Shown one piece after another: positions 1 through 8,290 of a stretch of 64,000 nucleotides of DNA. Each line of letters begins with the position of its first letter. The first letter of the stretch is position 1. Under the pieces are notes generated by a model, which did not search any database, had not been told where the DNA came from, and saw only the letters and a program-made list of their open reading frames with translations. This DNA is from Flavipsychrobacter sp. (GTDB lineage Bacteria > Bacteroidota > Bacteroidia > Chitinophagales > Chitinophagaceae), in contig JAEUVY010000072.1 of assembly GCA_016786565.1 (NCBI GenBank), forward strand, positions 1 through 64,000. Reading direction: 5' to 3'. The position numbers and the translations under genes are program-made.

Positions 1-1
1 C

Positions 2-82
2 AGTATCACTGGCTTTCTACAACCCAACCAGAATCCGGACCGAATTATTAATATCAATGTTCAGACACGGCCTTACAGATGA
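2..82 (+). CDS. possible 3' end of an upstream gene (partial)
   Basis: An open frame runs from the window edge to a TGA at 80-82 and encodes about 26 residues ending in VQTRPYR. It may be the C-terminus of a gene that starts outside the window. The stretch is too short to recognise, and a second frame is also open to position 51, so this is only a weak call. From 83 to 339 I see no convincing gene; the small open frame starting at 57 has no recognisable features. Confidence 0.25.
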   Translation, partial: SITGFLQPNQNPDRIININVQTRPYR

Positions 83-339
83 CGTATGCAAGTTATTCCC
101 TGCTTTCAATATTTTGCTATATCGCTTAATCCGGAACAACGAGTTGTCAACTAGTTATACATTTTGTATTATGTTGTGTAATTTGATGTATGGTGTATTT
201 GTATTTTATGGTAGGTGGTCATTGGATCGTGGCTGCAGAATGAATAGTGCACTTTTTAAATAATTCCCTGTTGGTTCAATGGGTAGCATTGGTGTTGGTT
301 GGACGACGGTTTAATTTCGCTTTTTTCTTAAATTGTGGT

Positions 340-1464
340 ATGAAATACAGTTGGCGGGTTATTTTATTCGTGTGGTGCATTGTGTTATTTGGGGCATGCA
401 AGAATGAGGTGAGAGAAAAGAAGGAGTTTGACATTTTTGATCAGGAACAGATATCAGAAAGGGTAACAGGGGATAAAAAAATGCAACAAGCGGCACTGAA
501 TGAGTATGAGTTGGGAATTAAGAAGTTGCGAAAAGAAAAGGATGCAATTGCAGCTATTGAGTATTTTGTTGCATCCATAAAGAAGTACCCGAAACCAAAC
601 ACTTATTTTGAACTGGGTAACTCGTATGCAAGCAGTAAACAATACGACTATGCGATAGCATGTTATCAGATAGCGGAGCAAATGGGATTCTCCCCGGTGT
701 CGAAATTGTTTTACAATATGGCTTGCGCCTATTCTCTTCTTGACAAGATACCGGAGGCGCAGGATCATTTGGAGCTAGCCGTGGAGGCAGGGTATCTGAA
801 CAAAGGGCAGATAGCGAACGACTCTGATCTGGTGAATTTGAGAAAGAACGGACTGATTTGGGAACGACTGGAAGAGGAGCTTGCCGGTGTTGAGAATCCC
901 GATCAGGTGGTGTGGGAGAGTTTTAACCAGGCATTCGCGTTGGTAGTGCTGCCAATTACATTAGATCTGCAGACGGCACATAATTTGGTAGAAGACCGGT
1001 ACCTGACCTATTCATATGAACGGTACATATCGGAGATGCACGACAGAGCAGTATTTTCGAGAGGAACCGGACGGAATTATTATGCAGTAGGGGCGATAGA
1101 ACGAAACAGCAATTTTCTGGCAGTGGTGTATGCGGAGACAAATGATCCGGGTATGGGTGAGTTGCTGCCTGCCCGCTATTACATGGCCTCATACGATATG
1201 ACGGGTAAGCTGATCGAGAAGATCTTGATAGGAGGTCAGCGTAGCCTGGACGACTCTTTTAGAGTGTGCACCATTAATCCAAACCTTACAATGGAACTCA
1301 GGCATTATGCAAATACATATAAAGTGGTTGCGGCTAACGACTACGGCGAAGGCGAGCTGGAGTTGGTGCAGTCGGTGCCTGCAAGTGTGAAGTACTATTC
1401 GATAACTGAGACCGGCAAGGTGATAGAAACGGGCCCACCAATGGGTAGCGTAGAAACAAAGTAG
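340..1464 (+). CDS. TPR-repeat lipoprotein
   Basis: A 374-residue protein, probably an outer- or inner-membrane lipoprotein. The ATG at 340 is chosen over an upstream ATG at 247 because it gives a hydrophobic signal sequence ending in LFGAC, a lipobox with Cys20. Residues of about 60-160 contain tetratricopeptide-like helices, with the typical spacing of AIEYF, YFELGNSYASSKQYDYAIACY and YNMACAYSLL. The C-terminal half is not recognised. It converges on the DUF2306 gene with one base between the stops. TPR lipoproteins usually scaffold protein complexes; no specific role can be assigned. Confidence 0.75.
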   Translation: MKYSWRVILFVWCIVLFGACKNEVREKKEFDIFDQEQISERVTGDKKMQQAALNEYELGIKKLRKEKDAIAAIEYFVASIKKYPKPNTYFELGNSYASSKQYDYAIACYQIAEQMGFSPVSKLFYNMACAYSLLDKIPEAQDHLELAVEAGYLNKGQIANDSDLVNLRKNGLIWERLEEELAGVENPDQVVWESFNQAFALVVLPITLDLQTAHNLVEDRYLTYSYERYISEMHDRAVFSRGTGRNYYAVGAIERNSNFLAVVYAETNDPGMGELLPARYYMASYDMTGKLIEKILIGGQRSLDDSFRVCTINPNLTMELRHYANTYKVVAANDYGEGELELVQSVPASVKYYSITETGKVIETGPPMGSVETK

Positions 1465-1465
1465 G

Positions 1466-2110
1466 TCATTGGTGCCTGCTGTCTATCAACTTTCCCGGGC
1501 CGCCTGTGCGTATCCATATCTCCGCTATTACAAGATTAACTGTCCAGCTAAGCCATGATATGAGTATGTATGCATGAATAGGGCGGATCTCGAGGTGTAG
1601 CAGACCGATCCCGAGGGCGTAGGTACGTAATGTGACGGCCGAAAGAGTTAGTGCATAGCTGCGTGCCATCCAGGCAACATGATCCATCCATTTTTTATGT
1701 CTTGCCAGTTGCAGTGCCCGCGCGGTAGTAAACCACCAAAGCAGAGATAATATTATGAAGCTGATGCGCGCAGAAGTGCCGCCATTAGCGTAAAAGGCCA
1801 TCACTACCCCTGAGGGGCCGCTTATTAAAAGAATTCCTGCGCAATAAGTGTAGCCTGCTATCCTGTGTAGCCGGGGGATGCGCTGAACGACATAGGGAAC
1901 AAACTGAATGATGCCGGCAATGAGCACAAATGAACTAGAGAAAACGTGTGTGTAAAAGCTGTAACGCCAAATTGGTACACTATAGGCAAAAGCCTTTGTT
2001 TGCAGAAAATCGGTGTGGGGAAGCAGGTGAATGTAGGGTAGAGAAAGCCTGACCATCAGGACCGCGCCGATAACAGCAAACATTATAAGCAGGTAGGCGA
2101 GTGGTTTCAA
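1466..2110 (-). CDS. DUF2306 family membrane protein
   Basis: A 214-residue integral membrane protein with about six hydrophobic segments. It matches the DUF2306 pattern: a histidine pair region (RLHRIAGYTY), an H-WMARSYALT segment and a following VTLRTYALG. The function of the family is unknown. The start is TTG at 2110, only nine bases after the upstream lipoprotein's stop and in the same frame; the first in-frame ATG would cut into the first membrane helix, so TTG is preferred. It probably forms a two-gene transcript with the upstream lipoprotein. Confidence 0.8.
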   Translation of the reverse strand: MKPLAYLLIMFAVIGAVLMVRLSLPYIHLLPHTDFLQTKAFAYSVPIWRYSFYTHVFSSSFVLIAGIIQFVPYVVQRIPRLHRIAGYTYCAGILLISGPSGVVMAFYANGGTSARISFIILSLLWWFTTARALQLARHKKWMDHVAWMARSYALTLSAVTLRTYALGIGLLHLEIRPIHAYILISWLSWTVNLVIAEIWIRTGGPGKLIDSRHQ

Positions 2111-2119
2111 TGTGTTAAG

Positions 2120-2872
2120 TTAGAATTCACTTGCGGACAGTATGCGTCCATTAAGTCTTACAACCTTAAAAAAATAGCGTTCGCCGGCGATATTGCTGTT
2201 TTCCAGAGAGTCTATGCAAATCTTATTTTCAGCCGGAATAAATGAGTTGCCTGCATCCCATTTTACGGTAAAGCAATCGTTAGCAAGTGTCCAGTATCCT
2301 GTGACGTGTGTCATTTGGCGATCCTCAATTCCATTTGAGTCCTGATTGTAGAATTGGTAGGTGCATTGCCCATCGTTAGAAAAATAGACATAGTGCAGAC
2401 TGTCTCCAAATGAATGAGGGGTCTCGTATTCGTAGTTTTCCCGGGCGAGCTTGAAAGAAAACTCAGGTTGGTTACCCGGTACCCGTGGCAGCCATTTTCC
2501 GGTCATTTCAAATGTTATCGTATCGACGAGAATGTCGAAAACACCATCGGCCGGGCAATTGCCAGGTTCTCTTAATACGAAGTGGAATTTGCTGTTGACA
2601 AGCTCCATGACACCGACAATATTCCTGCGCACTCCCTTTTTTACTGCCTGTCCGATAGCGTTACGACCAGTGACTTTTCTGAGCGTGATGTGTAGAATGC
2701 TGCTGTCTGTAATGCCGACGAAGGAGCCTTCCAGTTTAGTGTAGTCGTATGGTGTGGGGAATACTGATGACCGTGGCGCGATTGCAGGTTGATTGCCTTG
2801 AGGCCCGCATGCAACGAGCAGCAGGAGTACTGCAAGTAACGGGAGCCGCGGCATGCATGAAGGGTATCGCAT
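2120..2872 (-). CDS. hypothetical lipoprotein
   Basis: A 250-residue secreted protein with a lipobox LLVAC. Two ATG starts are possible, at 2872 and at 2854; both give a signal sequence, and the second has a more usual length. The body contains predicted beta-strand-rich segments without a recognised domain. Phrases such as KLEGSFVGITDSS and GYWTLANDCFTVKW resemble small beta-barrel lipoproteins, but that is only an impression. First gene of a likely two-gene operon with the DUF2306 protein. Confidence 0.7.
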   Translation of the reverse strand: MRYPSCMPRLPLLAVLLLLVACGPQGNQPAIAPRSSVFPTPYDYTKLEGSFVGITDSSILHITLRKVTGRNAIGQAVKKGVRRNIVGVMELVNSKFHFVLREPGNCPADGVFDILVDTITFEMTGKWLPRVPGNQPEFSFKLARENYEYETPHSFGDSLHYVYFSNDGQCTYQFYNQDSNGIEDRQMTHVTGYWTLANDCFTVKWDAGNSFIPAENKICIDSLENSNIAGERYFFKVVRLNGRILSASEF

Positions 2873-3019
2873 GTTTAAAGATAAAAAGAAAAGTGGAGGT
2901 TTCTTTTGTGTTGTTTGTCTGTGATCAGCTTACCGGCCTGTCGGAACTTGATCGACGAATTGTTTGGTGACCTCAATTTGTTGTCGGGATTTTCGTAATT
3001 TAATAGACAAAACGCGCAC

Positions 3020-3487
3020 ATGATTCAAAGGTTGATGTTGCTATTTATGCTGGTGTTGACTTGCACGACAATGGAAGCCAGCGGGCAAGTGCCGGATACT
3101 ACATATGATAAGAAGCTGGCGGACTCGATGGGGGCTGACGAGTATGGCATGAAGATGTATGTGCTGGTGTTGCTAAAAACGGGTCCAAATACTGTGACGG
3201 ACAATGTGGTGCGGGATAGTTTGTTTGCAGGCCATATGCGGAACATAGGGCGACTTGCTGATGCGGGCAAGCTTGTGGTGGCAGGGCCTTTAAAGAAAAA
3301 TGAAAAAGAGTACAGGGGGATCTTCATTCTTAATGCAACAGGGATTGCTGAGGCAAATAAACTATTAGACACCGACGCTGCAATAAGGGCAAAGTTGCTG
3401 GAAGCGGAGCTGTATGAATGGTATGGGTCGGCGGCGTTGCCGATGTACCTGCCGTTTTATAAAAAGCTGGAGAAGCGGAAAATGTAG
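3020..3487 (+). CDS. secreted YCII-related domain protein
   Basis: A 155-residue protein with an N-terminal signal peptide (about 1-23, ending SGQ). The remainder fits the YCII fold: after a short N-terminal strand (MYVLVLLKTGP) comes a segment with the family's conserved His and Gly-Pro (FAGHMRNIGRLADAGKLVVA then GPL) and a final strand ending AELYEWY. YCII proteins are small alpha/beta barrels of mostly unknown function; an exported version is common in Bacteroidota. A 147-bp gap separates it from the divergent lipoprotein gene. It is followed 33 bp later by the WG-repeat gene. Confidence 0.75.
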   Translation: MIQRLMLLFMLVLTCTTMEASGQVPDTTYDKKLADSMGADEYGMKMYVLVLLKTGPNTVTDNVVRDSLFAGHMRNIGRLADAGKLVVAGPLKKNEKEYRGIFILNATGIAEANKLLDTDAAIRAKLLEAELYEWYGSAALPMYLPFYKKLEKRKM

Positions 3488-3520
3488 CACATAGATAATA
3501 TTGTCTACTTTTACTATCTT

Positions 3521-5071
3521 ATGAAATGCCCTCCCCTATTCCGGCTGGTGCCGGTATTGCTCTTTTTTGTGCCTTTTCTGTGTAACGCACAGAGGAAGAA
3601 TATTGCTGCGGATATGGAGTACCTGTACACGACCAGCAGGAAATATCCGATAGAGAAATTTGAGCGGGAACACGAACAGCTGGATGGAGCCAAGGTGCCC
3701 TGCATTCCCTTCAGGGAAGATGAGTTATATGGTTTTGTAGACAAGGCCTCTAAAGAATGGGTTATAATGCCACGTTTTAAGCAGGTGTATGGGGTATATG
3801 CCGAGGGGGCAATAGTTAACGAAAGGGGGCGGTATGGACTTGTGAATTTTAAGGACAGTTTTTTGATACCACCGGTGTTTGATAACGTACTGAAGGAGGG
3901 TAATCTCTTTCATGGTGTGTTGAGTGCAGTAGACACGTCTGTGCGACCCGAGTATTGCTCGAGCTACACGCTTCATGTGTATTATAATGCAAAAGGGAAG
4001 TACTTGCTTAACGCCAGGGCCCATGATGAGCAGTCTTTCGGGGTGGGGGACACCGTTGCGTGGTTCAGGTATGCGGATACTTTTAAGGTTTATGGTAAAA
4101 GCGGCACACTGCTGAAACGTATAGCGTACGACAAAAGGCGCGTCTTCGCGGGGATGAACAATGGTTTGTATGCGTATCGGGAAATGACCAGAGACTTTGC
4201 AGGTTTCAGATGGTATGACACCAAAGGGAAACTAAAGCATCAATTATGGGCTAACGTCTCGGAGTATAAAACAGCATGGCGACTGAGCAATAATGTATAT
4301 GCTCTGGTAGGCGAGGAGGGTATAAGATTTGCAGATACCAATAAGGTATATTATCCCTGGGTGGTGGATAACGGGATGGTTTTTCCCGGGTATGCCGACA
4401 TGTACGATGGACTGCTGCATGAGTGGCTGCACGGCGATGGGCTTGTGCCTGTGATAGATTCGCGTAACGATAAAATGGGTTTCATAGACGGGAAGGGCAA
4501 ACTGGTGATACCTTGCGTATACAAGTGGCTGGGTGAATTTGAAGAAGGCAGGGCTGCATGGCTGGATACTGCTACCTACAAGGTTGGTTTCATAAACAAA
4601 ACAGGCAAGGTGGTAATGCCGCCCACGCTGGGAGCAGAGACGCTGGAACAGGCATCCCTATTTGGTAGGGCAATGCGGTATAGTGAAGGCTTGTGCGCGG
4701 TATCGTTGGGCAAGCGGCATGAGCAAGGAAGCAGGCCGGTTACAGATTATTGTGGTTACGCAGATACCACAGGAAAGGTGGTGCTGGTGATGCCTGACAG
4801 CATCATTTTTGCAGGTGATTTTTCCGATGGGCTTGCACCTGTTATTGCAAAAAGCGGCGGTCTTGGATTTATTGACAAAGAGGGGCAATTGAAAATTCCG
4901 CTTAAATATCAGGCGGCGGTAGAAGGTTCGTATCCGTTTCCCCGAATGGTCTTCCCTGTGTTTAAAAAAGGTTATGCATACATCAAGTCGTTCAAAGGCT
5001 ATATAGACTCAACGGGCTATGAGTATTTCTCCGGCAAAAGAATGCAGGACCATTACGATTTCAGTCATTAA
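3521..5071 (+). CDS. secreted WG-repeat protein
   Basis: A 516-residue protein with a signal peptide (about 1-24, ending CNAQ). It carries several WG/KWG-type repeats: ELYGFVDKASKEWVIMPRF near residue 70, RYGLVNFKDSFLIPP near 105, KMGFIDGKGKLVIPCVYKW near 320, KVGFINKTGKVVMPP near 355, and GLGFIDKEGQLKIPLKYQA near 450. Such repeats form beta-propeller-like or elongated surfaces and occur widely in Bacteroidota without known function. The gene is followed 13 bp downstream by the MORN/TonB-C gene, so the two are probably co-transcribed. Confidence 0.85.
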   Translation: MKCPPLFRLVPVLLFFVPFLCNAQRKNIAADMEYLYTTSRKYPIEKFEREHEQLDGAKVPCIPFREDELYGFVDKASKEWVIMPRFKQVYGVYAEGAIVNERGRYGLVNFKDSFLIPPVFDNVLKEGNLFHGVLSAVDTSVRPEYCSSYTLHVYYNAKGKYLLNARAHDEQSFGVGDTVAWFRYADTFKVYGKSGTLLKRIAYDKRRVFAGMNNGLYAYREMTRDFAGFRWYDTKGKLKHQLWANVSEYKTAWRLSNNVYALVGEEGIRFADTNKVYYPWVVDNGMVFPGYADMYDGLLHEWLHGDGLVPVIDSRNDKMGFIDGKGKLVIPCVYKWLGEFEEGRAAWLDTATYKVGFINKTGKVVMPPTLGAETLEQASLFGRAMRYSEGLCAVSLGKRHEQGSRPVTDYCGYADTTGKVVLVMPDSIIFAGDFSDGLAPVIAKSGGLGFIDKEGQLKIPLKYQAAVEGSYPFPRMVFPVFKKGYAYIKSFKGYIDSTGYEYFSGKRMQDHYDFSH

Positions 5072-5084
5072 CACCTGATACTTT

Positions 5085-6377
5085 ATGAAGAAAATAACCA
5101 CAGTACTTATGATGGCCTGCACGATGAGTGTATGGGCGCAGAAGAAGACAGAGTACTTCCCGAACGGGAATAAAAAGTTTGAGGGTAATTACCGGTGGGC
5201 ATGGAACTCGTTTGACGGGAGGGATCATTTGAATTTTGAATATTCCGATAAGCGTAAGGCGTATGCCTTGAAGGCAGCCGAGCAGAACAACCGTGTGAAT
5301 GCACTCCCCGCGAAACTTTACGATGGTAAGTGTACGTTCTACTACGAGAACGGAAATTTGTCGAGTACAGGTAATTACGATAACGGTGTAAAGAACGGAT
5401 TGTTCACGTACTATTATAGTGATGGCAGCAAGCAGGCTGAATGCGGCTATAAGCAAGGAATGCCGGATGGCGAATGGAAGAAGTGGATGCCTAACGGGAA
5501 GCCGGCATCGGTGATGAACTACAAGCGACTTAGTGACGCTGAACTTGACACTACATGGACACACAGGGTGTATGAGAATTTTCAGTACTCGCCGTTCAAA
5601 GTAAGGTATGCACGCCCGAAGGCAGAGCCTGATTCACTACGTGGCTTGCTGCGATACTGGACGTCGCCCAGACGAGAAGCAGAGGCGATGCTGAATCAAT
5701 ACAGTCACTGGCACGGAGATCAAATTGTTTATTACGATAATGGCGTGCCCGGTGTGGAAATGCATTTTGATAATGATGTGCCTACAGGAACATGGCACTA
5801 CAGGGACACGAGTGGTAAGGTGGTTGTGGAGGTTGTGTATACCAATGGTGTGATAACGGGAGGATTCAACGAATTGAAGCAGGAGGTAGGCAGAAGGGCG
5901 AATCCGGGATATATGGAAGCGGCTATGGGTTCAGGCGAAGGAATTGAACCGGGGACTGCTACGGCTCACGACGGTGTTGTGGAGGCACCTGTGCCGAGAG
6001 ATGCAAGGCAGAATAGTGCGACCGGGATCGATCCGGGATCCGGGCAAGCGGCGGCAGCTACGTCGGCACCAGTATTTACCTATGTTGAACAGATGCCGGT
6101 TCCCGGCTTTGATCTTACAGAGTATCTGTCGAACAATATCCGCTATCCTGACGCGGCTGCACGCAATAACATTCAGGGGCGTGTAGTGGCTAAGTTTGTT
6201 GTGAACGAGAATGGTACTTTGTCGGATGTGCAAATAGTAAGGGGTATAGGTGCGGGTTGTGATGATGAAGCCACGAGGGTTATAAAAGCGATGCCTGCAT
6301 GGAAGCCGGGCAAGCAGAACGGGAAGCCGGTAAAGGTGTATTATACGTTACCGATAACGTTTAGTTTAGCGAAATAA
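5085..6377 (+). CDS. MORN-repeat protein with C-terminal TonB domain
   Basis: A 430-residue protein with a cleavable-looking signal peptide (about 1-18, ending VWAQ). The N-terminal half holds MORN/YwqK-type repeats (YFPNGNKKFEGNY, FYYENGNLSSTGNY, YYYSDGSKQAECGY, WKKWMPNGKPASVMNY, VYYDNGVPGVEMHF). A low-complexity linker (about 270-330) leads to a TonB C-terminal domain (about 345-430) with RYPDAAARNNIQGRVVAKF and PITFSLAK. There is no proline-rich spacer or retained N-terminal membrane anchor as in energising TonB proteins. It is probably an envelope structural protein rather than a transporter energiser. Ends just before a bidirectional terminator. Confidence 0.85.
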   Translation: MKKITTVLMMACTMSVWAQKKTEYFPNGNKKFEGNYRWAWNSFDGRDHLNFEYSDKRKAYALKAAEQNNRVNALPAKLYDGKCTFYYENGNLSSTGNYDNGVKNGLFTYYYSDGSKQAECGYKQGMPDGEWKKWMPNGKPASVMNYKRLSDAELDTTWTHRVYENFQYSPFKVRYARPKAEPDSLRGLLRYWTSPRREAEAMLNQYSHWHGDQIVYYDNGVPGVEMHFDNDVPTGTWHYRDTSGKVVVEVVYTNGVITGGFNELKQEVGRRANPGYMEAAMGSGEGIEPGTATAHDGVVEAPVPRDARQNSATGIDPGSGQAAAATSAPVFTYVEQMPVPGFDLTEYLSNNIRYPDAAARNNIQGRVVAKFVVNENGTLSDVQIVRGIGAGCDDEATRVIKAMPAWKPGKQNGKPVKVYYTLPITFSLAK

Positions 6378-6380
6378 AAT

Positions 6381-6412
6381 GAAGCGGGCCTCACAGATGT
6401 AAGGCCCGCTTC
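6381..6412. terminator. bidirectional terminator hairpin
   Basis: A perfect 11-bp inverted repeat (GAAGCGGGCCT at 6381-6391 and its complement at 6402-6412, 10-base loop) lies between two convergent stops. Confidence 0.8.
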
Positions 6413-6427
6413 ATTACTATGCGTTTA

Positions 6428-7444
6428 TTACCCATTGTTTTTTTGATTGCCGAGGGCTTGCCATTGCTGGCTGCGTTTTTGTTCGAGCTCTTCTTCGCGC
6501 TCCTGGTCTTTGTCGTATGCGCGGATGATCTGTTTAACGAGTCGGTGACGCACTACGTCGGCCTCATCGAGCTGCACATGGGCGATGCCTTCTATGTTCT
6601 GAAGGATGCGGGATGCTTTGAGCAAGCCGCTCTTCTGATTCTTAGGAAGGTCGACCTGAGAAAGGTCGCCGGTGATGATGGCTTTTGCGGACGCACCAAT
6701 ACGTGTGAGGAACATCTTCAATTGCAGCTCTGTGGCATTCTGCGCCTCATCGAGAATAATGAAGGCATTGTCGAGCGTGCGACCGCGCATGTATGCGAGC
6801 GGGGCAATTTCAATAATGCGGTTCGACATGAAGTAGTTGAGCTTGTCGCTGGGAATCATGTCGTCGAGCGCATCGTATAGCGGGCGCAGATACGGATCGA
6901 TCTTTTCTTTGAGATCGCCGGGAAGGAAGCCGAGACTTTCGCCGGCCTCAACCGCAGGACGTGTGAGGATGATCTTCCGTACTGTTTTGTTCTTCAGTGC
7001 GCGAACGGCCAATGCTACTGCTGTGTATGTCTTACCGGTACCGGCAGGGCCGAGTGCAAAGATGATGTCATTCTTTTCTGACACCTGAGCCATGAGTTTC
7101 TGGTTCTGTGTTTTTGCACGAATGACTTTGCCGTTGGGGCCAAAGACCAGTATGTCGTTCTGTACGGGTTCTTCAGATTGCGCGTCCTGCTCATCATCGC
7201 CGAGAATGCGCGAGAAGTAGTTGTCGGACACATGGCCGTTACGTTCGAGGTACTGGATGACCTGGCTGATCTTTGCCTGAGCATTCGCCACTTCATCGGG
7301 TTGGCCCGTTATCTTGATCTGCGTGCCTCTGGAGAGGATCTTCAGAAGCGGGAACTTTTTTTTGAGTAGTTCAAATTTGCTGTTGTTGATCCCGAAGAAC
7401 TCTATGGGATTCACTGTTTCGAGGTTGATGATTGCTTCTGTCAA
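6428..7444 (-). CDS. phoH: PhoH family ATPase
   Basis: A 338-residue protein of the PhoH/YbeZ family, cytoplasmic P-loop ATPases linked to RNA metabolism and ribosome assembly. Walker A is GPAGTGKT at 132-139, and Walker B with the family DEAQ motif is AFIILDEAQN at 227-236. The N-terminal ~90 residues resemble the KH-like segment of bacterial PhoH. The start is TTG at 7444: an in-frame stop lies 18 bases upstream and no ATG occurs before residue 118. In many bacteria phoH is next to ybeY; here its neighbour is purE, 242 bp upstream. Confidence 0.9.
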   Translation of the reverse strand: MTEAIINLETVNPIEFFGINNSKFELLKKKFPLLKILSRGTQIKITGQPDEVANAQAKISQVIQYLERNGHVSDNYFSRILGDDEQDAQSEEPVQNDILVFGPNGKVIRAKTQNQKLMAQVSEKNDIIFALGPAGTGKTYTAVALAVRALKNKTVRKIILTRPAVEAGESLGFLPGDLKEKIDPYLRPLYDALDDMIPSDKLNYFMSNRIIEIAPLAYMRGRTLDNAFIILDEAQNATELQLKMFLTRIGASAKAIITGDLSQVDLPKNQKSGLLKASRILQNIEGIAHVQLDEADVVRHRLVKQIIRAYDKDQEREEELEQKRSQQWQALGNQKNNG

Positions 7445-7600
7445 TGTGCTACGTTTTACGGGTTAAAAATAAAACTACAAAAGGCGTACCAAACTAAGAT
7501 TATGGTACTGTTAAGTTTGCTGAAGCTGTGCAGACCAAGGGGAATGAGGTAAGTTTTACCAGGCATCAGCACATTGAGAAAATGTGTAGTGTGGAACAAG

Positions 7601-7656
7601 GATACAATGGCAGGTGTGCAGCAATGGCATCTGCAAGCGTTGCCTGCCATTGTATC
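7601..7656 (-). other. long stem-loop between purE and phoH
   Basis: A perfect 14-bp inverted repeat (GATACAATGGCAGG at 7601-7614, complement at 7643-7656) encloses a loop with an inner 5-bp hairpin (TGCAG/CTGCA). It starts about 30 bases after the purE stop on the minus strand and lacks a U-tract, so it may be an RNA processing or stabilising stem, or a small palindromic repeat. The octamer CAATGGCA occurs twice within it. Nothing else is visible in the 242-bp gap 7445-7686. Confidence 0.55.
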
Positions 7657-7686
7657 GATGTAGTTTCAAAGAACTTGATCGGACCA

Positions 7687-8142
7687 TCAGATCCTGTACT
7701 CGGCAGCCTTGAATTCTTCGAGGCGTTTTGCTACTGTGGGATTGCTGAGTGCAAATATGCGCGCACAGAGAACGGCGGCGTTGCGTGCGCCTGCTTTGCC
7801 CACCGCGAGTGTACCAACAGGGAGGCCTGCAGGCATCTGCACAATGCTGTACAGCGCGTCTATGCCACCGGGCAATCCGCCATCGAGCGGAACACCGAGC
7901 ACAGGGAGCGAAGTGTAGGCAGCACAGACACCGGGCAGCGCCGCAGCCATGCCTGCGGCAGCTATGACAGCACCGTAGCCGTTGGAGGCTGCGTTTACCA
8001 TCAGGTCTCTCACTTTGTCAGGATTGCGGTGTGCGGATGCCACCACCATGTTGTTCTCTATTCCAAACCAGGTAAGCCATTTGCTGCTTTCCTGCATTAC
8101 TGATTCATCGGTCTGCGACCCCATGATGATCATTACTTTCAT
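7687..8142 (-). CDS. purE: 5-(carboxyamino)imidazole ribonucleotide mutase
   Basis: A 151-residue PurE (class I), cytoplasmic, purine biosynthesis: converts N5-CAIR to CAIR. Motifs visible are a nucleotide-binding start (IIMGSQTDES, 5-14), the catalytic SAHR (36-39) and the C-terminal YSIVQMPAGLPVGTLAVGKAG. Two usual positions differ: GSxSDW reads GSQTDES, and the normally AAHLPG segment reads AAALPG (66-71), losing a conserved His. No purK is next to it; a PurK may lie elsewhere. Length is normal for the catalytic subunit. Confidence 0.92.
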   Translation of the reverse strand: MKVMIIMGSQTDESVMQESSKWLTWFGIENNMVVASAHRNPDKVRDLMVNAASNGYGAVIAAAGMAAALPGVCAAYTSLPVLGVPLDGGLPGGIDALYSIVQMPAGLPVGTLAVGKAGARNAAVLCARIFALSNPTVAKRLEEFKAAEYRI

Positions 8143-8246
8143 ACAATTTCGGGATTGATTGTTCGTGAAATTAACGAAGGGGCGAGGATTAGGAACGGTA
8201 GAGTTTTGCAGGGAGGTGGATAACTTTTTTGCAGCAGGGGGAAAGA

Positions 8247-8270
8247 AAAGGCCGCCTGATGGCGGCCTTT
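8247..8270 (-). terminator. msrA terminator
   Basis: A 10-bp perfect stem (AAAGGCCGCC/GGCGGCCTTT, TGAT loop) follows the msrA stop on the minus strand and is followed by a U-rich TTCTTTC tail. Confidence 0.8.
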
Positions 8271-8290
8271 CAGAATGTTGTTATTCAGGG

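Noticed and set aside
57-263. 68-codon open frame near the window start
   Set aside because: No domain, no promoter or signal, and it overlaps the likely upstream region of the TPR lipoprotein.
6419-6880. 153-codon open frame antisense to phoH
   Set aside because: It covers conserved phoH sequence, starts inside the terminator region and has no recognisable features.
7528-8103. 191-codon open frame antisense to purE
   Set aside because: Its content is the reverse of conserved purE codons; unusual residue mix and no domain.
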